From Leishmania martiniquensis (lineage: Eukaryota; Euglenozoa; Kinetoplastea; Trypanosomatida; Trypanosomatidae): a stretch of DNA of 64,000 bases. Of this stretch, positions 9,952 to 21,039 are shown one piece after another. Location: assembly GCF_017916325.1 (NCBI RefSeq), contig NC_090167.1, positions 42,501-106,500 on the forward strand, in the 5' to 3' direction. The first letter of the stretch is position 1, and the number at the start of each line of letters is the position of its first letter. A program made the translations under genes and the position numbers. The notes under the pieces were generated by a model. The model was not told where the DNA came from, did not search any database, and was given only the letters and a program-made list of their open reading frames with translations.

Positions 9952-12900
9952 TCACTTCTTCGCTGCTCTAGAGAGGACTTGCAGCAACGACGCGGCCGCA
10001 CGGCGGACCGAATCAGTCGATGCCCGCTCTGACAGTGACGTCACAAGCGCGACGCCATTGTTTTGCACAAAGTAGCTGGAAGCGGCTGGCAGGCAGCAGA
10101 CGTTCTTCATCGCCAGGGCCGCCTCCTTTGCGCAATCATCCGACCCGTGCTCGATCACATGGAGCAGGGCAGACCCGAAAGCGCACCTCTTGTCAGTCAT
10201 CGCCTCGAAGCAAACGCGCACATTTTCGTCGTTGTTGACGGTACAGTTTCGGATTGTGAGAAGTGCATTGAGAACTGCGTATGTTTGTGGCGACACATCC
10301 GCCTTTCCACCTTGACTGCACGCGCGGCCTTGCGGAAACTCAGCGACAGCCTTGTCGGCGACGAGCTGGATGAGCGCAGAGAGTCCGCCGTGGGTGCGGA
10401 CGGCATCACGGTTCTCGTTGTTGTTGACGGTGAGCGACGAGAGAGCGCCGGCGGCCTGCTCGAGCACGACGGAAGGCTGTTGCGGAGAGAGAATCAGCAT
10501 GCACATGAGCTCCAGCCCTCCCTGCACACGTGGCGTCTCCTTGTCATCTCGGGAAAGGTGCCAGAGCGCCGACGCCACCGTCTCCTTCAGCTGCGTCGAC
10601 GGCTCCTGGAAGCGACTGTTCTTGTGTGCGGTACCGTGCGCTTGGAACACCGTTGCGGAGGCGAAGCAGTCCAATACGACAGCCACCAGGCACCGTGTAA
10701 AGCCTGCCACCACCATGGCTGGCCTGTTTTCCGCAACGGTGCTACAGTTGCGCAGCACACCTATGAGTTTCTCCTTCACGTTCATTGGGACCACCAAAGA
10801 CGGCGTTGCGAACTGCAGCTTTTCGATGGCCGCGGCGCTGTATGCCGCCTGAAACGCTTCAACGCCCAGCCTGCCCGTGGCGGTCGGCATACGGAGCGGC
10901 GCAAGCAGGTTTGTGTTCTTCCCAGATGCCTTGCTGCCGCCTGCGATGCTAGGCGACGACATCTCGAGAATGCTTGTGAAAGCCTCTATACCTCCGGCGT
11001 ACCGCACCGTGTGCTTGATCTCGGGCGACGTTGTCAAAATCCATAGCGTGGAGACGAACTTGTCGACCGTCGAGGGAGACGGCGGCGACGGTACCTTGTC
11101 CGCGCCGTCCCTCCTGTTGGCACCCAAGTAGGCCTCTTTCACCTTTGCGACAAGCAGCTCGACGCCGCCGCACTCGCGAACGACGGGCTTGTTCTGGTCG
11201 TTGATGGCGCAATTGCGCAGCGTTCCAGCGACGTTGTCGATGATCTTCTCGCTGGACAGCATGGCGGCCTTGGCGGCGGTGCCACTGGACGACTCGATTG
11301 GTTTGCGGTGGTTGAGGAGAGAGAGAAGCACAGGTATGCCTCCAGCCTTGCGGAGGATGGGGCGGGCCTCTGCAGTCGCGGAGCAGTTCCATAGCGTGCC
11401 GGATGCGTTTTCAACGACTGCAACGCTGTTCGACGAGGACATCACCTCTACTAAGACTGGCACACCGCCGTACTCAATGATCTGCGTCTTGTTCTCCGCC
11501 TCGACGCTGAGATTCCAGAGCGCACCCGCCGCGTTCTCCCGTACAAACTCGTACGCACTTTTGTCCATGGCGGTCGAACTTGGCCTTCGAAGCAACTCGA
11601 GAAGCGCTGGGATAGCGCCCAGCTCACGCAGATGCTTGCGGTTGTCAGCGTTCGACGCGCAGTTCCACACGGCACCAGCCATTTTCGTCTTGATCGAGTC
11701 GGATGGGTGGCGCAGCGTCGCCGTGATTTTCTCCAGCCCGCCTATCTCGCGTATTTCCTTTTTGGAAGCGTCTTCTCGTGTTATGTAGCCGATCACCATG
11801 GAGACGTTCTCAAGTATGGGAAGGGAGTCCGTGTAGAGGAGGTCAAGCACTGCTCGCAAACCGCCCAGCTGGCGCACCTGCGCTCGAATCGATTCCTCCT
11901 CATTGGCTCTGCGCTCTACTTTCTCGTCCTTGGTGAGAAGCCCCCACAGAAAAATCAGCGCCCGCTCCAGCACGGCCTCAGAGGTGCTCACGACGACGAT
12001 GTTTACCAACGGCTCCAGCCCGTTCGAGGTGAGAAACTCTTTGCGTGCGAAATTACTCAGCGTGTTCGAAGCAACCGTGTTGATGAGAGCGTGTGTCTCA
12101 CATACAAGCGGTGCCAGGAACTCTAATACCTCGCACTTCACGTCATCATTCACGCTGTTTAGCAGGTTGGTGAGGATCGGCACCGCATGGCCGTCCCGGA
12201 CAAGGGTATCGATTACCGTGAAGAGATTGTCGTTACTGCTACACTGGCGAGGAACGGGGGAAGACTGGAGAGCATATCCAAGCAAGCGCAGCTCCGCCAG
12301 CTGCACCGGGGGCCGTGGCTCACTGAGGTGGCCCAGCACCGCCATCATCACGGCCAGCACGTCAGGGTAGCTTTGGGCCGCCATCCAGTTACTATTTTTC
12401 CCGAGGTATTGCTGCGTGTAGCCCGCGATGGCGTTCATCAGCACGTTTTCCTTCACCTCTGGCAGGCGGAGCAGTGCAAGAAGACCGTCTGACGTGAGCG
12501 CTGCGTGGCCCGACCGGGGCGACGACACAGACACCCCGTTCTTTGGCGATCCACTACCGTCACTCTCAAAGGCGTGCGTCGGCTTGGGCGGGCGGGAGGT
12601 TGGGGAGTTGGTCATAGGCGCTGGCTCCGGTGCCGCCTTGTTGGGGTGTTCCTCATCCTCCTCCTCAGCACCGCGCTTCCTCATATCCGGTGAGCCGGGC
12701 AATGCAGCGGGCATGATCATGCCGTCGGCGTCTACGAGGCTCGGCACCTCCCCTGCCAGGTAAAGGTTGAGGGCGACTTTGCACAGTTTTTTCTGCTGAG
12801 AGACTTCTTGCAGGCGGCGCTCCTGCGTTCGCATTTGTGCCTCGACACGGGTCATCTCCGCACGCAGCTTGTCATACGTGATGGAGATCGTCTCCTTGGA

Positions 12901-13095
12901 CGCGTTCAGCTTTTCCTCCTCCTTGGCGAGCTCAGCTGAGCGCTGCGCGAGAACATTCCCAAGGTCCTCTGTTTGCCTCTCGACAACCAGGGAGCGAATA
13001 TCGCGTGCAAAATTTGCCAATGGGCATGCCGCTGCCTCCTCTGAACTGGAGAGAACCCCCAGTAGCGAGGCTATGTCACACACCACCGCGTTCAT
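9952..13095 (-). CDS. Armadillo-repeat protein with N-terminal coiled coil
   Basis: A 1047-residue protein. Residues about 30-120 form a coiled coil rich in Glu, Lys and Gln. A Pro/Ser-rich linker follows, and from about residue 190 to the end there are tandem armadillo repeats. Typical repeat cores are AGALWNLS, SGTLWNCS, AGTLRNCA and GAVWNCAS, each followed by a GG(I/V)P or GAIPALLELL helix. Such solenoids bind partner proteins. The length and mostly C-terminal ARM array recall axonemal ARMC4/ODAD2 (about 1044 residues), but I see no decisive motif and treat that only as a candidate. The start is the ATG at 13093-13095; the frame continues upstream only through a TTG codon without another ATG. 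Confidence 0.85.
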   Translation of the reverse strand: MNAVVCDIASLLGVLSSSEEAAACPLANFARDIRSLVVERQTEDLGNVLAQRSAELAKEEEKLNASKETISITYDKLRAEMTRVEAQMRTQERRLQEVSQQKKLCKVALNLYLAGEVPSLVDADGMIMPAALPGSPDMRKRGAEEEDEEHPNKAAPEPAPMTNSPTSRPPKPTHAFESDGSGSPKNGVSVSSPRSGHAALTSDGLLALLRLPEVKENVLMNAIAGYTQQYLGKNSNWMAAQSYPDVLAVMMAVLGHLSEPRPPVQLAELRLLGYALQSSPVPRQCSSNDNLFTVIDTLVRDGHAVPILTNLLNSVNDDVKCEVLEFLAPLVCETHALINTVASNTLSNFARKEFLTSNGLEPLVNIVVVSTSEAVLERALIFLWGLLTKDEKVERRANEEESIRAQVRQLGGLRAVLDLLYTDSLPILENVSMVIGYITREDASKKEIREIGGLEKITATLRHPSDSIKTKMAGAVWNCASNADNRKHLRELGAIPALLELLRRPSSTAMDKSAYEFVRENAAGALWNLSVEAENKTQIIEYGGVPVLVEVMSSSNSVAVVENASGTLWNCSATAEARPILRKAGGIPVLLSLLNHRKPIESSSGTAAKAAMLSSEKIIDNVAGTLRNCAINDQNKPVVRECGGVELLVAKVKEAYLGANRRDGADKVPSPPSPSTVDKFVSTLWILTTSPEIKHTVRYAGGIEAFTSILEMSSPSIAGGSKASGKNTNLLAPLRMPTATGRLGVEAFQAAYSAAAIEKLQFATPSLVVPMNVKEKLIGVLRNCSTVAENRPAMVVAGFTRCLVAVVLDCFASATVFQAHGTAHKNSRFQEPSTQLKETVASALWHLSRDDKETPRVQGGLELMCMLILSPQQPSVVLEQAAGALSSLTVNNNENRDAVRTHGGLSALIQLVADKAVAEFPQGRACSQGGKADVSPQTYAVLNALLTIRNCTVNNDENVRVCFEAMTDKRCAFGSALLHVIEHGSDDCAKEAALAMKNVCCLPAASSYFVQNNGVALVTSLSERASTDSVRRAAASLLQVLSRAAKK

Positions 13096-14370
13096 TCGGA
13101 AGGAGCTGGACAACGAGTGCAGGCAAGCGCGCACGTACACCGCAGCTTTCCCCAAAGCGGAAAGAAGGGATGCCGCAAAAAGCAGGACGTATGCGCGTTC
13201 TCTCGAGACTGCGCCGTCCGCCCACCCTCTCTCCCTCTCTCTCCCTTCCCTCTAACCTGTATCGGTGACGCTATTCGGATATCCGCGCACCCACAGAAGA
13301 GGGGAAGAGAAGACGAGTTCCAGCACCTGAGGCCCTTAGCGCGGGCGGTACGTCGCCTCTAAATGAGCAATGACGAGGGAGGGAAAAAGGGCAGAGAGAG
13401 AGACGTGGAAAGAATTTAGATGAAGAGAGTGGTCGATGTGGTGCACGGCAAGCCCAAGCACGCGACCGAGGTGTATTTAAGTGTCAGTGCCTCTGTGGGG
13501 AGAGGGGGGAGGGGTAATGCGTTCAGACCAGTCGGAGAAAAAATAGCAGAGAAAGGCAAGAAGAGAAGAGAATACGTCCGCTCCACACTGCAGCATCGCA
13601 GAGTCGAAAGCCAAAAGAAGAGAGAAACGAGCAGTGAGACATGCAGCTCGGGGAGGGGGAGGGGAAGCCGTGTCACCGATGCATGGCACCGGCAGTGTGT
13701 TCACTGGCATGGTTCCTCTCAAAGTCTTCTTTTTGGAGGCCTCTCTCCCCTCCCGGTGCCCCACAAAAAAGTCCACACTGACAACTACGAGGGGAGGCGG
13801 TGGCTGCCCCGAGAGCATGTGAGTGTAACCAGCACACGACGTGCGCACCTAAACTAGCCGCGTCCCCCACCGCCAAAGCGGACGCGCGACAGAGCAGCGC
13901 GGAGGTGACGCCGAATGTTCCCTGTGCATGTGTGTGTGATGGCTTACTCGGAATCGGGCACATCATTACTGAGGGAGAACATGGAGCGAAACATTCGCAA
14001 GGAGTATGAAAGCGTAACAATGTGCCCCATCGGTTGTGCTTATGCAATTATACGATTCGCACCCGCCTACACATACGAAGGCGTCCCCGCAGAGAAAAGA
14101 AGAGATGACTGAAAAAGCACATTGGCAGCGGATACGGAACAGCCAACACCATCACGCCAGCCGTCAGGACGTCACACCTCAGCGATTGCTCACCTACCCG
14201 TATCGTGTCTCTCGCTCTCCGTCGGTGAACGGAGACCCACAGCTCAGCTCTGCGGCTCGAGGAACACAGACAGTGGCGGGCCTATGCTACTCCCTGTCTC
14301 GGTGCAGCAGCAGGGAGACTAGTGAAGAAGTGAGAAGAGCAGGGGGTGAAGGATACAGACAGGGCCGCGG
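13096..14370. other. Spacer: ARM 5' UTR and Utp14 3' UTR
   Basis: About 1.3 kb with no supportable gene. Part is strongly strand-biased: 13221-13255 is nearly pure pyrimidine on the plus strand, the opposite of what a splice signal for the minus-strand genes needs. Frames on either strand are short and low-complexity. Confidence 0.5.
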
Positions 14371-17364
14371 CTATGCCGTGCGAGTAGGGTTCGCTTCGGT
14401 CTTCCGGCGCTTTGTTTTCGTTTTGGGCTTGCGGAGTGAGAGGTCGAGGGGCAGAAGCGACTGTCCCTGGCGCACCTCCACTCGTGGCTGAACGCCCTCT
14501 TTGAATGAAAGCGCCGACGTCCACTCAGGTCCCATCGGCTGACGCATGGAGCGGGCGAATTCTTGCGGGTTGGAAAAAGGCCGGGGCACCATGTGAAGGG
14601 TCATGCGATCCGGCACCAGCTCGACACCGTCGTGATTGATGATGACGTGCTCCAGTGCGGCATCAGCGCGGCTCTTGAGCAAAAATGACTTCTCAATCTG
14701 CCGCTGCGTCGCCTGGTGCAGCACAGCCTCCTGATGACGCTTGTTGAGTTCCGGGTCATCGCCGCCCCATTCGCCCCAGCCAGGGAGGCTTTGATTTTTG
14801 TCCTCCGGTCGCATGATCGTCTCGACTTGTGACTCCTTTTCCTTCACAAAGTCCTCGTCCACGTCGTCTTGGGCGAAGGCGCGGGAGATGAGATATTCTT
14901 GGTGCAGTCGCAGGTCTTCCTCAGGGACGACCGTCGAGTCCTCCGCTGTGCTGGCCGACGGCGCCGTTCCCGCGACTGCCGCGTCATCATGGAGGCGCGC
15001 ACGCTTCTTGGGCAGGATAATGACGCGGGTGGAGGTTGCCTTTTTCTCTGCCGACCCGCGCCCCTGCTGAGCGTTACAGCGGGCACCAGCGAACTCAGAT
15101 GCCGGATGAGCGGATGCCGCCGACGGCTTTGTCCTGTGCGTTTCGGGGTTCCACCCCCTCGACCGTTCAATGCTGTCGCCCGCTTCCACTGGAGACGACT
15201 TTCCGCCCTCTTCCGCCGATGAAACGGACACGGCAGCATCGGCCTCGGCGCTCTCCGACTCGTTGCTGGACGACTCAGCATCGTCGCTGGCCTCAATGAG
15301 GATTCCCCCCTGCCTCCGCAGCTGCACCTGCTCCACAGTGGCAGACCTCTTGCCTCGGTTGAATACAACGCGACCTGCCGCGGCAGACGGCAGTGTCACA
15401 CTGCTCGAAGGGTTCCTTGCAGCACCTGAGACATCCCCAGCCGTCCCCCCCTCCCCCTCTTTGCCGGCGCGCTCCTCCCGCTGGTGCGCCTCAATGTCGC
15501 GCCGCAATGCCTCGAGTTGATCGACGTACTCCTTTTCCTCACGCTCACGCGCATTCTTCATGAACTTCATTTCTCGCAACTCCGCACGCGCTCTTGATAT
15601 CGGGCTCTCCTTCATCCCCGCCGAAGCGTTTTCGTCGTCTTCCAGTGCATCGAGACCGCTCCAGAGGATGCTCTTCACGTCTCGCCGGCTCAGCGGCGCC
15701 CCACCAGATGCGGTGACCTTTTCCATGAGCGCGTCCACGGCACGCTCCTCCTCGCTCGAGGCCTCGCTCTCGTTGTCGCCAGCCATGTACCGCTCGTAGT
15801 TCTCCTCACCGGCATCCTGCTCCATTTTCTGCATGAGTCGCTGGTGTGTCGCGTGCTGGTCGTTGATGGCGTCTTTTGTGTTGTCGTCAAACTGCGCGAA
15901 CCGCTTTGCGTGCTTCACCCAGGCACTTGTGTTCTTATGTTTCTGGGTGACACGCTCCTCAATGCGCGCCTTGAGCAGGCGCTCCGCCAGTCGCTGGCGA
16001 GCCAACTCAGGGTGCAGCAGCTCAAATGCCTTCTGATGGCGCTCCCTCTCGCGCTCCTTCTCCTTGCGCAAAATGCGCCGGTAAGTTTTGCTTTTGATCC
16101 GGTTAAGGCGCTTCCGGCGGCTGTTCTCGTACGCCAGCATGGCCTTCAGCTTGGCCACGTACCCGCGAGTGGGGGCCTCGACGTCCTCGGCGCCGCGTGA
16201 CGGCGCCGAAGCGGCAGCACCGTCGTCGAAGCTCACCCAGTTACCGATGGAGTTTGGCGTGTCGGCCCCGTCGCTGACGTGGCGACGAGAAAGGCCCGCT
16301 TTGGAGAGCAGCGCATCCATCTTGCTGCCAAAGCGATATGCGGAAGAGTTGAGCTGGGCCGGTGCGACTGCCCGGTCAGCGCGGAACTGCGCGTCGGCGG
16401 CGGCGACGATGCCGCCGACAGAGGAGGCGACTGGGGTGCTGTCTGGGAGATGCATGGGAAGTTGTATGTGCTTGGCCGAGTCCAGTTCCTTCAGCAGTGG
16501 CTTATAACGCTCCATTCCCTCATCGACAATGGCGCGCACCTCTTTGCGCGTGAGGCGGTCCTTCGTCAGGTCATCCACGTCTACCGCAATGAGGTTGCGC
16601 TTACTCTGAAGGGATCTCTGGAGGCGGTCCTTCACCGCCTCCACGCAGCGATCAGAGGACGCCTCCTTCTGTCGCATTATGCGCTGCATCGCGCCCGTGT
16701 AAGAAGCCGCCCCACCGCTTGCCGAGGCATCGGTGAGGCCGAAGACGGACTCTGGCTCGTCGGTAAGCAGCGACGCGCGACGCTTTTTGACCACTTTGGC
16801 GCCCGTCTCTGTCACTCGTGTTGCTTTCTTTGCTTTCATTCGCTTTTTCTTCTCTGCCTTCAGGCTCATGTCGAGCATATCGCTGAGGTCGATGTAGTCC
16901 TCATCATCACCGCTGCTGTGGCCGTCTTTGTGGCAGCTGTCGAGGCCATCATCAGCGCCCACCGCTGTGTTTCGGCGGTCTTTCGTCTTTGAGCGCTTGC
17001 GGGTGGGCATGGCACTCTCAGATTTGCCCACCACGGCGAGGCCGTCTTCTAAGAGCGCGTCGTCGTCGTCACAGTCGCGTAAGCCGGAGTTGCTCGACGG
17101 GCGCGCGGATGACGTTTTCCTGGACAGCTTGGGCTTGGTCGCCGCCTTATCGGAGAAGAAGTCCCCATATAATTGCTCGTCTTCGCTATTAAAGGCGAGG
17201 TCGTCGTCGATGTCCTCGTCCAATTCAGGGGGGATTAGCGGGTTGTTCAGCATTAGCTTACCGGACTGCTGCCTCTCCCCATCATCGCCTCGGCGACGCG
17301 CACCTTTACTGCCCTTGCGAAGGGCCTTCTTGCCTCCCTTCGCCACCTCGCTGCGGCGAACCAT
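14371..17364 (-). CDS. UTP14: U3 snoRNP / small-subunit processome protein Utp14
   Basis: A 997-residue, highly charged protein. The C-terminal third carries the Utp14 signature: RVIILPKKRAR, then GWGEWGG near residue 860, a segment containing EHVIIN, VPRPFSNPQEFARSMRQP and GPEW near residues 930-950, and a terminal basic KPKTKTKRRK tail. An internal WNPETHR near residue 738 and long Lys/Glu/Arg helices also fit. Utp14 acts in the nucleolus, where it binds U3 snoRNA-containing pre-ribosomes and activates the DEAH helicase Dhr1 for 18S rRNA maturation. The acidic N-terminal block (DEDIDDDLAF) and basic clusters are typical. The start is the ATG at 17362-17364; the upstream in-frame extension begins only with TTG. 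Slightly longer than yeast Utp14 (about 900 residues). Confidence 0.93.
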   Translation of the reverse strand: MVRRSEVAKGGKKALRKGSKGARRRGDDGERQQSGKLMLNNPLIPPELDEDIDDDLAFNSEDEQLYGDFFSDKAATKPKLSRKTSSARPSSNSGLRDCDDDDALLEDGLAVVGKSESAMPTRKRSKTKDRRNTAVGADDGLDSCHKDGHSSGDDEDYIDLSDMLDMSLKAEKKKRMKAKKATRVTETGAKVVKKRRASLLTDEPESVFGLTDASASGGAASYTGAMQRIMRQKEASSDRCVEAVKDRLQRSLQSKRNLIAVDVDDLTKDRLTRKEVRAIVDEGMERYKPLLKELDSAKHIQLPMHLPDSTPVASSVGGIVAAADAQFRADRAVAPAQLNSSAYRFGSKMDALLSKAGLSRRHVSDGADTPNSIGNWVSFDDGAAASAPSRGAEDVEAPTRGYVAKLKAMLAYENSRRKRLNRIKSKTYRRILRKEKERERERHQKAFELLHPELARQRLAERLLKARIEERVTQKHKNTSAWVKHAKRFAQFDDNTKDAINDQHATHQRLMQKMEQDAGEENYERYMAGDNESEASSEEERAVDALMEKVTASGGAPLSRRDVKSILWSGLDALEDDENASAGMKESPISRARAELREMKFMKNAREREEKEYVDQLEALRRDIEAHQREERAGKEGEGGTAGDVSGAARNPSSSVTLPSAAAGRVVFNRGKRSATVEQVQLRRQGGILIEASDDAESSSNESESAEADAAVSVSSAEEGGKSSPVEAGDSIERSRGWNPETHRTKPSAASAHPASEFAGARCNAQQGRGSAEKKATSTRVIILPKKRARLHDDAAVAGTAPSASTAEDSTVVPEEDLRLHQEYLISRAFAQDDVDEDFVKEKESQVETIMRPEDKNQSLPGWGEWGGDDPELNKRHQEAVLHQATQRQIEKSFLLKSRADAALEHVIINHDGVELVPDRMTLHMVPRPFSNPQEFARSMRQPMGPEWTSALSFKEGVQPRVEVRQGQSLLPLDLSLRKPKTKTKRRKTEANPTRTA

Positions 17365-18438
17365 CTCGATAGTCAAGAGAGCGGCTATAGGAGACCGGGG
17401 CGGAGGCAATCACGCGAAAAAATCTTGCTGTGGACTCGATCAAAGACGCAGCCCGTCCTCGCCTTTTTCTTTCAGAGATATGCGCGGCAGATAGGCAACT
17501 CCGTGGGCACGTGAAGCGGGGCTGTACCACCTGCGCTGGTTCTCGAGAGCGATACTGCTGTGCATTCAGCTCGCCCTCAACGCACAATCGTGCAAGAGAA
17601 TGATGGAGATAAGGGGGGCGAAGAAAGAGATGTGGAGAGTCGAGCGAGTGTATGAGCGCCACACAAGGGATGATCCAGCAACCACCCCGTGAACTCATGC
17701 GGATTCGCTCCAAAGACGGGGCCCATAGCCGCTGAGGTGCCATGTCCAAGACGCTCTCTTTCCCCTTACGCATTTCATAAGCAATGCAGAGAGCTCTTAC
17801 AAGTCGCGTCGGGGCCTCTTTACGCATATCAATCATTGGCCTCCCTCCTCGGCGGGGGAGCGTTCGCACAGGGGCGAGCAAGCGAGGCATACGCTATGGG
17901 GAAAGACAAGACGGAGAAGGAGTGGACGGTGCACCGTTGTTGGACATGCAACAGCAACACCGTACCACAGCAACCGTCCCACCCCCTCTCCCCTCCACCT
18001 CGGCCACACCCACCCTCTATCCCTCGGTTCTAGTAAGGGGTTGCGGAAGCATTCCCTTACATGAATGGAGCGCAGGCAATTGTATGCATGGGTACATCAT
18101 GTGCGATCAGCTCCAGACGGGGTCAAAGCTGAAAGGGCAAAGCGAAGAAAAAAAAGCGGAGTGCACGTCACTTCCTACACAGTGAACGAAGCACCCGAGC
18201 GCATACGCGAGCGAAAGAGGCGTGGTATTCGCTGCAGTGCAACATCCACATCTTGCCAGCGTCGGAGGTTGTCGCGCGGCGCAAAGGACGCTGCGGCTTC
18301 GCCATAGGCGCGACCGCCCATCAGCTTCAGTGTGTCTATCAGTGTTAGCTGTACGGTCTTCTGCTGTGTACATCGTGACCGCGCCACAGTCGTGAGCCCC
18401 AACCCGATAAGCCGTTAGAGTGCAAGAGCACACGTGTG
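17365..18438. other. Spacer between the unknown gene at 18439 and Utp14
   Basis: About 1.07 kb. No gene is supportable. It should hold the 3' UTR of the upstream unknown gene and the short Utp14 leader. Nothing repetitive is seen. Confidence 0.5.
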
Positions 18439-20292
18439 TCATTGCTCCCTCACCTTCGCCCCTGAAAAAGGTGCCTTGATGGGTCGCGCCGCGAGCGTGT
18501 TATCGCGGTGCGGCTGTGGGGCGCGAGCAGAAGTGCCGTTGCCTTTGCGCAAAGGGGCTCCTCTGTCGTCAAAGGAGCAAAGCGCCATGCGGTCTGCAGG
18601 AACTTGGAATTCACCACCGCTGGTCAAGACGGTATTACCCACAGCCGTCTTGTTGGCGCTACGCCGTGGCGAAGGGGCAGCAGCCGAATCGTTTGCCGCC
18701 ATCACAGTGACGCCGGCCGAGGGGTACACCTGGACCTGGTCCAGTAGAGGGGCCACCGCTGCTGTGTCCGCGGTTGCGTAGAAAGACGAGAGCCACTCCT
18801 CGCGAGCGCGAGTCGCCTCCTTGGCTTGCGCAGCAGCCACTGCTGAGGCATGCCGCTTAGTCCTGCGGTCCCGTTGCGACGGCTCCTCGGTCGCATCCTT
18901 CGAGGAGGCCCCGGCTTGCACCGCCGACTCCTCTTCCTCTGTCGCAGCGTCCGTGTCGCCCAGCGGCGACGCGACGCGGCACACCACACCGTCCTTGCGA
19001 CTGTCGCTTCGCAGCAGTGCAGCGTGCGTCCGCTCCACGCTAAGCAGTCGATCCTCCACCACCAGCATGACGCCACCGCCTCGAGGAGACACCTTGACAG
19101 CGTGTCTCTTCTCCGTCTCGCTGTTACCGGGCTGAGCGGTGGAGCTGCCTGTATCCAGCACTCGCACTACAGAGCGTTCCGCGTGCGGGAGGTTCTCTGC
19201 ACTGTCACCAAACAGCACCGGCGGCGCCAGTCGCATCGCCGTCGTCAGCGCATCGGGCGAAGGCTCCTGCACGCCAGCTCCGGAAGCCGGCCCGCCGCGG
19301 GCTCCAGAGTCGGGTGCTGTCAACGCTGCGTCGTCGGATGTCTCTGTAACGTGCAGCGTGCCCATCCGATTTCCTCCCTTGGATCTCTTGATCGACACTG
19401 GAGGCTGAGGCGACGAGGCGAGCGGCGGCTTTACCGTCTTCTCCGCCGCAGCTCTTTTTTCGGAATACTGCGTGCCCGCCTTCGTGCCACGCAACCGCAC
19501 CAAGCGGCTGGAGTGAGACGACGGTGCCAAGCCGAGCGCGGTGGGTGGGGCAGCTACCGCCTCTAGCGCCATAATATATCGGCAGTACGCATCCACCGGC
19601 ACTGAGGCTGGCGGCAGCGGGCAAAGCAGTTGGGCAGGTTTACTAGGGACACGATGATGAGCGCAAAGCGGCGGTGGGGTGATGGATGACTGCGGCGTGA
19701 GAGCACACGAGGGTGTGCGGGTGGAGACGCCAGCGAGCGACAAGGCACTCCGCAAAAAAAGCGGCACCGGCGCTGCGGTGTCATCGCTGTGCGGGGGAAG
19801 CCCTGATGTGGCCACCGAGAGAGGGCCTTGCTGATGCGACATGGCGACACCCTCGCCGTAGTCCTGTTGTGAAAACGAGGCTGCCACCACGTCGCGCATG
19901 TCATCCCACGCCGCACACGCCGCGTATGCACCTACGAGACGATCAAGGGAGCGCGATGAAAAGAGGTTCGCCGCAGCCTCGACCACCTCGCGAGCTAAAG
20001 TGGCGCAGAAGACCTCCCCAGCCGTCTCTCGCTCGCCTACAGCAGTGACAACCGCGGAAGGAAGCACGCACACCTTCTCCCATGATGAGTCCGCTGGAGG
20101 CAGCGCTGGCGGCGGAGTCGGAGCACGAGAGGCGTAGAAGGCGCGCACAAGAACATCCGTTTTGCGAAGAGCGTCAAGGCTGGGCAGCGGTACCGGCGAC
20201 TCGGAAAAAAAGGGGGCGGCGGCTGGGGTGCTGAGCGGCGTGGCACCACTTCGCAGCATCGATGCTCGACTCTTACGCCCATCCACGCTCAT
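18439..20292 (-). CDS. Conserved-looking hypothetical protein, low complexity
   Basis: A 617-residue protein I do not recognise. It is rich in Ala, Ser, Pro and Thr. A more ordered part lies at about residues 40-150, with helical stretches (SLDALRKTDVLVRAFYASR; LAREVVEAAANLFSSRSLDRLVGAYAACAAWDDM). The C-terminus contains a charged segment (KRHASAVAAAQAKEATRAREEW) likely to form a helix. No transmembrane segment, signal peptide or catalytic motif is visible. The single frame is open over 1.85 kb with third-position bias like its neighbours, so it is probably real. The start is taken at ATG 20290-20292 because the longer frame begins with GTG and has no earlier ATG. Confidence 0.7.
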   Translation of the reverse strand: MSVDGRKSRASMLRSGATPLSTPAAAPFFSESPVPLPSLDALRKTDVLVRAFYASRAPTPPPALPPADSSWEKVCVLPSAVVTAVGERETAGEVFCATLAREVVEAAANLFSSRSLDRLVGAYAACAAWDDMRDVVAASFSQQDYGEGVAMSHQQGPLSVATSGLPPHSDDTAAPVPLFLRSALSLAGVSTRTPSCALTPQSSITPPPLCAHHRVPSKPAQLLCPLPPASVPVDAYCRYIMALEAVAAPPTALGLAPSSHSSRLVRLRGTKAGTQYSEKRAAAEKTVKPPLASSPQPPVSIKRSKGGNRMGTLHVTETSDDAALTAPDSGARGGPASGAGVQEPSPDALTTAMRLAPPVLFGDSAENLPHAERSVVRVLDTGSSTAQPGNSETEKRHAVKVSPRGGGVMLVVEDRLLSVERTHAALLRSDSRKDGVVCRVASPLGDTDAATEEEESAVQAGASSKDATEEPSQRDRRTKRHASAVAAAQAKEATRAREEWLSSFYATADTAAVAPLLDQVQVYPSAGVTVMAANDSAAAPSPRRSANKTAVGNTVLTSGGEFQVPADRMALCSFDDRGAPLRKGNGTSARAPQPHRDNTLAARPIKAPFSGAKVREQ

Positions 20293-21039
20293 ATGATCGA
20301 CGCCCGGTGGAGTGAAGGGAAGTGAGAAGGCGCACACAGGTGCAACTTGTATGCGCACTTTTGTGCTACCGGACGCAGGGAGGGGGGGCTGATGGAGCTG
20401 TTGGCTAATTCCACACTCGCCTCTGTTGGGGTATGCCTTCGTGAAAGTGGAAAGAGTGCCGAGCGTCGATGAAGCGCAAGAAGCGCGCAAGCGAAAGGGG
20501 AAAAGAGGGCGACGAGAATTCACTCGTTCAAAGATGAGGACTCGCCGCTACCGCCCGCCGCTGACACGCGCCCCAAAGAGAGTGTGCGTGAGATGTGATG
20601 AAAAGGCAGCGGAAGCTGGGCAAATCAAGAGTGTTGACGACGCACAGGATGGGCACTTCAAAAGAGGGGGGGCAGAGTTGGCAAGAGGGAAATGGAAGCG
20701 CGCGCTGGGTTGACCGCCACCTTGGAGCGCGGAAGATGCCGAAGGGAGGCTCAGAGGAAGAGCGGGAGCCGCCAAAAGGCGGCAAAGCATTCGCGTACGC
20801 ACGCGGAAGGGAAAGGGTACCTCAAGGAAGTGACGGCGGCACCGTGCGAAAGAAAGGACGCGTGCACACACATGCCTGATGCGTTTCGTTGCAGTTTTCC
20901 ATCGACTCTCCCACTCTCTTCCTGCGTCAGAAAAAACGCGTCGTGGCACTGATCTGTGACAAAAACGGCACCACCACTCCCAATGCACAAGCAGCGTCCG
21001 CACGCACGCATTCACAAACTGCTCCACCACGAGGACACT
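20293..21039. other. Spacer, 3' UTR of the 90-residue protein gene
   Basis: About 750 bp with no supportable gene. A pyrimidine-rich coding-strand stretch between about 20380 and 20560 could serve trans-splicing of the downstream gene. Confidence 0.45.
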